Shown piece by piece: positions 14,128-17,144 of a DNA stretch of 17,144 nucleotides; the stretch's first letter is position 1, and every line of letters starts with the position of its first letter. A program made the position numbers and the translations under genes. This DNA comes from JAMCXS01 sp046705545 (lineage in GTDB: Bacteria; Acidobacteriota; Terriglobia; UBA7540). Under the pieces are notes generated by a model, which saw nothing but the letters and a program-made list of their open reading frames with translations, did no database searches and was not told the origin of the DNA. The stretch covers positions 1 to 17,144 of the forward strand of contig JBJKQF010000299.1 of the NCBI GenBank assembly GCA_046705545.1, given 5' to 3'.

Positions 14128-15269
14128 GTGTTGCTGCCCGAATGCAAATTCCACTTTCAGCGCCGGAAATCACCGAATCCGATATTGAAGCCGTAACACA
14201 GGTTCTGCGCAGCGGCACGCTGAGTCTAGGGCGGCGGCTGGAGGAGTTCGAGCGGAGCTTTGGGGAGTACGTCGGGACGCCGCATGCGGTGGCTGTTAAT
14301 TCGGGGACCGGCGGATTACACCTCCTGATGCGCGCACTGGGAATCGGCGACGGCGATGAAGTGATCGTACCTTCCTTTGCCTTTGTGGCCGCTGCAAATG
14401 CCACATGCTATGAGCGGGCCGTACCCGTCTTCGCGGAAATCGAACCAGAAACACTCACTCTGGATCCTCAAAAGATCGAGGACGCGATCAGTCCCAAAAC
14501 CCGGGCCGTTCTTCTGGTCCACACTTTCGGATATCCGGCGGATGTTCACGCCATCAAGGACATCGCCCGGCGGCACCGTCTCCTGTTAATCGAAGATGCC
14601 TGCGAGGCCTTAGGCACGGAAATTGGCGGCCGGAAGGCCGGTTCGCTCGGCGACGCGGGCGTGTTCGCATTCTATCCCAACAAGCAAATTACCACGGGCG
14701 AGGGAGGCGTCGTGGTGACCCATGACCTTGAAGTTGCCGCTTCCCTGCGGTCGCTCCGTAGCCAGGGGCGTCGCGGCGGGAGCGAGTGGCTTCAACACGC
14801 TGAGATCGGGTATAGCTATCGATTGACGGATCTGCAATGTGCGCTGGGAAACGAGCAGCTTAAGCGGATCGATTCCATCCTGCGGCGGCGGGAATCCGTC
14901 GCTCGGAGCTACCACCAGAAATTGAACGGCCACCCGGATTTGATCCTGCCCCCGGTGAGCGTGACGAAAGGCAAGATCAGTTGGTTTGCCTATGTGGTTC
15001 AACTTGCCGGGCGCTTCAGCCGCCAAGATCGCGACTGGATTTGGGAGCAGATGCAAGGGCGGGGAATTGGATGCGGAAGATACTTTGCTCCGATTCACCT
15101 TCAGCCGGCGTACCGGTCGGTGGCGTTTCCAAAGACTGATCTCGGCCTGACAGAGCGGATTGCAGAGCGCACGCTGGCGCTGCCGTTTTTTAATCGGCTT
15201 AACGACGAACAGATTGCGGAAGTTTGTGGGACTCTGACGGAACTCTTGGAGAAAGTGGCCTCACGTTGA
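14124..15269 (+). CDS. DegT/DnrJ/EryC1-family PLP-dependent sugar aminotransferase (LegC-like)
   Basis: The protein is 381 aa and has the features of sugar aminotransferases that add an amino group to a 4-keto-6-deoxy sugar: NSGTGGLHL (59-67) for the PLP phosphate, EDACEALG (157-164, with D158 at the pyridine nitrogen), the Schiff-base lysine K187 in YPNKQITTGEGG, and GYSYRLTDLQCALG. GTG 14124 overlaps the epimerase stop (GTGA), the same coupling as upstream, so it is preferred; ATG 14142 would shorten the protein by six residues. It probably aminates the product of the 4,6-dehydratase two genes earlier. It is the last gene of the unit and is followed by a terminator-like hairpin. Confidence 0.92.
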   Translation: MSVAARMQIPLSAPEITESDIEAVTQVLRSGTLSLGRRLEEFERSFGEYVGTPHAVAVNSGTGGLHLLMRALGIGDGDEVIVPSFAFVAAANATCYERAVPVFAEIEPETLTLDPQKIEDAISPKTRAVLLVHTFGYPADVHAIKDIARRHRLLLIEDACEALGTEIGGRKAGSLGDAGVFAFYPNKQITTGEGGVVVTHDLEVAASLRSLRSQGRRGGSEWLQHAEIGYSYRLTDLQCALGNEQLKRIDSILRRRESVARSYHQKLNGHPDLILPPVSVTKGKISWFAYVVQLAGRFSRQDRDWIWEQMQGRGIGCGRYFAPIHLQPAYRSVAFPKTDLGLTERIAERTLALPFFNRLNDEQIAEVCGTLTELLEKVASR

Positions 15270-15276
15270 GGCTGGC

Positions 15277-15305
15277 GCCAACTCGGGCTTCGTTGGCTTT
15301 CATTT
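15277..15305 (+). terminator. Terminator-like hairpin after the amino-sugar operon
   Basis: GCCAAC (15277-15282) and GTTGGC (15292-15297) form a perfect 6-bp stem with a 9-nt loop, followed by TTTCATTT. It lies 7 nt after the last stop codon of the plus-strand operon and faces recR. The short stem makes it a weak but well-placed intrinsic terminator. Confidence 0.5.
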
Positions 15306-15329
15306 GGCTGGCGGCAGGACCCGACCGCA

Positions 15330-15929
15330 TTACATCTCTCGGCGGCCTTCCAGGGCGCGGAGCATCGTGACCTCATCCGCGAATTCGAGTTCTGAACCCA
15401 CCGGAACCCCCGTGGCGATCCGGCTTACCGTTACACCCAGCGGCTTGACCAGCTTGGCCAGATAAACCGCGGTGGCCTCGCCTTCCACCGTCGGGCTGGT
15501 GGCGATAATCAGTTCATGGACCTTGCCGTCCTTCAGCCGTTCGATCAGGTTGCGAAGCTTGAGCTGCTCCGGGCCCACGCCTTGCAACGGTGATAGCGCA
15601 CCATGCAAAACGTGATACTGTCCACGGAACTCATGGGTCTTTTCTACCGAGACGACGTTGTAAGGGGTTTCCACCACGCAGATGATCTCCGGGTCACGCC
15701 GGGGATCGGTGCAATATTCGCAGGGATCAAGCTCCGTGAGGTTGTTGCAGAGGCTGCACAACCGAATCTTGTCCTTGGCATCGAGAAGGGCGTCCGCCAG
15801 CCGCTGGACGTCCTCGCGAGGGGCACGCTCAAGGTAGAAAGCGATGCGTTGGGCCGACTTCTGGCCGATGCCGGGAAGATGTTTGAGCTCATCGACAAGA
15901 CGGGCCAGGGGGGCCGTGTATTCCTTCAT
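15330..15929 (-). CDS. recR: Recombination protein RecR
   Basis: The protein is 199 aa, the normal RecR length. It has the helix-hairpin-helix LPGIGQKSAQRIAF (18-31), the four-cysteine zinc finger C58, C61, C70, C73, and a Toprim-like domain beginning IICVVETP (82-89), with HGALSPLQGVGP and TSPTVEGEATAVYL. RecR acts with RecO (and RecF) to load RecA on gapped DNA. The ATG has GAAGGA nine bases upstream. It follows ybaB by 40 nt on the same strand, the usual dnaX-ybaB-recR order, and its end faces the amino-sugar operon. Confidence 0.97.
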   Translation of the reverse strand: MKEYTAPLARLVDELKHLPGIGQKSAQRIAFYLERAPREDVQRLADALLDAKDKIRLCSLCNNLTELDPCEYCTDPRRDPEIICVVETPYNVVSVEKTHEFRGQYHVLHGALSPLQGVGPEQLKLRNLIERLKDGKVHELIIATSPTVEGEATAVYLAKLVKPLGVTVSRIATGVPVGSELEFADEVTMLRALEGRREM

Positions 15930-15969
15930 GTAAGGGAAATCCTTCGTCAGCCAGAGTATGCGGGAGGAT

Positions 15970-16287
15970 CTAACCTACGTTGAAACCCGGCAAATTGAGT
16001 CCACCGGCCAGGCTGCCCATTTGGCTGGACAGGTGCTCGTCCACCATCCGGCTTGCCTCATTGACGGCCGCCAGCAGGAGGTCCTGGAGCATTTCAATGT
16101 CTCCGGATTTATACACTTCCGGATCGATGTGCACGGAAACCAGATGTTTTTGGCCGTTCATCTTGATCGAAACCATGCCGCCGCCCGCCGCGGCTTCGAT
16201 CACCAAATCATCCAGCTGCCTCTGAAGCTGCTCCTGAAACTGCTGAACTTGCTTGAGCATTTGTTGCATTTGTTGCAGGTTTTTCAT
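15970..16287 (-). CDS. ybaB: YbaB/EbfC-family nucleoid-associated protein
   Basis: The protein is 105 aa, as usual for this DNA-binding family. The N-terminal helix is rich in Gln and Met (MKNLQQMQQMLKQVQQFQEQ), followed by GGGMVSIKMNGQ and the helix DLLLAAVNEASRMV. The Gly-rich C-terminus (GSLAGGLNLPGF) is typical. YbaB dimers bind DNA and are found with dnaX and recR in many bacteria. GGGAG lies six bases before the ATG, inside the end of dnaX, and only three bases separate the genes, so translation is coupled. The stop is TAG, at a family-normal length. Confidence 0.95.
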   Translation of the reverse strand: MKNLQQMQQMLKQVQQFQEQLQRQLDDLVIEAAAGGGMVSIKMNGQKHLVSVHIDPEVYKSGDIEMLQDLLLAAVNEASRMVDEHLSSQMGSLAGGLNLPGFNVG

Positions 16288-16290
16288 CGC

Positions 16291-17144
16291 TCACTCCCGG
16301 CTTAAATCGACCACGTCCACCAGGGTGCAGTTGAATTTCTTGACGATTGCTTCCACCCCTGCATCGCTCTCGGCGCGCTCGCGAGCGCTTCGGCGGGTCT
16401 TCTTATTATCAGTTCCTTCCAGATCATCGAGTGTAACACAAATCTTGACCGGCTGTCCCAGCGCCTCCGCGCACACCGCGCGGAGCTTTTCCTGCTGCTC
16501 TCGCACGTTCAGGAAATCAACCGCCCAGGAATTATTTTTCGTGAAAATGAACCGGACCTCGCCGTTTTCAAACCTCCAGCCCGATACGGGATCCAGGCAA
16601 CTGCTCAGCAGTTTGGACTGCCCGAAGGCTAGGGATTTAATCTTGTTCAGGCGCGGATCTTCAGATTGCTGTGAGGCCGGAACCGCGGCGGGCGGCGGAA
16701 CCGCAGGTGCCGCTGAGCTTGCCGCTGGGCGGGTGGCGGCCGGGCGGCTTGGGACCTGCGGTACGCTCGCAGGCCTAGGGCTTGTAAAGCGGGGGGGAGG
16801 CTGCGAGCTCCTTGTCTCGGACATTGGAGAAGGGTTTGCGAAACGGCCCGGCGGTTTCATCCCGCCCTTGGGGGATTCCGTCGGCCCGCTACCGCGCAAA
16901 CCGGCCAGAAGACTTTCAAGTGGCATGAGCTTCCGGACGTGCACCATTTTGAGGAGGGCGAGCTCAAGCTGGAAGCGCGGCTGGAGGGCATAGCGCATCT
17001 CACCCTCCGCACGGATCAAGATCTGGAAGAAACGCGCCAAGTCTTGTTCGCTGAAATGTTCCGCGAGCTTTGACAGTGCGGTGCGCTCGCTTGCCGGGAG
17101 CTGCAGGAGACCGCTGTCGGACCCACAGCTCTTGGCGATCGCCA
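16291..17144 (-). CDS. dnaX: DNA polymerase III gamma/tau subunit DnaX, C-terminal part (5' end outside window)
   Basis: About 283 residues are visible, and the frame runs open into the window edge, so the ATPase domains lie beyond it. The first visible part is domain III of the clamp-loader subunit (LLQLPASERTALSKLAEHFS, DLARFFQILIRAEGEMRYAL, FQLELALLKMVHV). A Pro/Ala/Ser-rich linker of about 70 residues follows, then a compact C-terminal domain (from SLAFGQSKLLSSCLDP) that resembles the tau-specific polymerase-contacting region. DnaX loads the sliding clamp and ties polymerases together at the fork. The linker contains a run of seven C on the coding strand (plus 16791-16797); a -1 slip there reaches a TAG within a few codons. 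The stop (TGA) is three bases before ybaB. Confidence 0.95.
   Translation of the reverse strand, partial: AIAKSCGSDSGLLQLPASERTALSKLAEHFSEQDLARFFQILIRAEGEMRYALQPRFQLELALLKMVHVRKLMPLESLLAGLRGSGPTESPKGGMKPPGRFANPSPMSETRSSQPPPRFTSPRPASVPQVPSRPAATRPAASSAAPAVPPPAAVPASQQSEDPRLNKIKSLAFGQSKLLSSCLDPVSGWRFENGEVRFIFTKNNSWAVDFLNVREQQEKLRAVCAEALGQPVKICVTLDDLEGTDNKKTRRSARERAESDAGVEAIVKKFNCTLVDVVDLSRE

Overview
The window looks like chromosomal DNA from a GC-rich Gram-negative bacterium, most probably an Acidobacteriota member. The clues are two secreted or repeat-rich TPR proteins (one with an N-terminal carboxypeptidase-regulatory-like domain), a gamma-alpha fused 2-oxoacid:ferredoxin oxidoreductase and the dnaX-ybaB-recR cluster. 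This taxonomic call is inference from gene content and style only. I saw no tRNA, rRNA, CRISPR array, insertion sequence or phage gene.

Layout. Positions 1-1070 (+) hold the tail of queE, interrupted by two in-frame TAG codons, followed by an intact queC; both belong to 7-deazaguanine (preQ0/queuosine) synthesis. Positions 1170-3011 (+) hold a secreted TPR protein and a secreted protein of unknown family, arranged as a pair. Positions 3288-4553 (+) encode an MFS transporter of the sialate/monocarboxylate:H+ type, convergent with a membrane-anchored metallophosphoesterase (4616-5866, -). The region 5867-6038 is a divergent control region with a good promoter overlapped by a perfect 14-bp palindrome. 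It drives a TPR protein with a very basic N-terminal tail (6039-6725). yvcK (6919-7935, +) is convergent with an OsmC-like peroxiredoxin (7982-8440, -).

Positions 8608-11737 (+) hold a promoter, a structured leader of about 200 nt, and korA-korB, which interconvert 2-oxoacids and acyl-CoA using ferredoxin. Positions 11828-15269 (+) hold three genes linked by ATGA and GTGA stop/start overlaps: a NAD-dependent 4,6-dehydratase of the CapD/FlaA1 type, a hydrolysing UDP-GlcNAc 2-epimerase of the NeuC type and a DegT aminotransferase. This is the LegB-LegG-LegC part of a legionaminic-acid-like (or other diamino-trideoxyhexose) pathway, without the synthase and CMP-transferase genes next to it. The trio ends at a terminator-like hairpin and converges on dnaX-ybaB-recR (minus strand, 17144 to 15330), a standard replication/repair cluster whose dnaX 5' end lies beyond the window.

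The window is mostly ordinary chromosome, and I do not see a clearly new multi-gene system. The best leads are the double-amber queE, the orphan three-gene amino-sugar operon, the palindromic operator in front of the basic-tail TPR gene, the internal Tat motif in the phosphoesterase, the leader of the kor operon, and a C7 run in the dnaX linker where a -1 slip would end translation almost at once, giving a gamma-like product.
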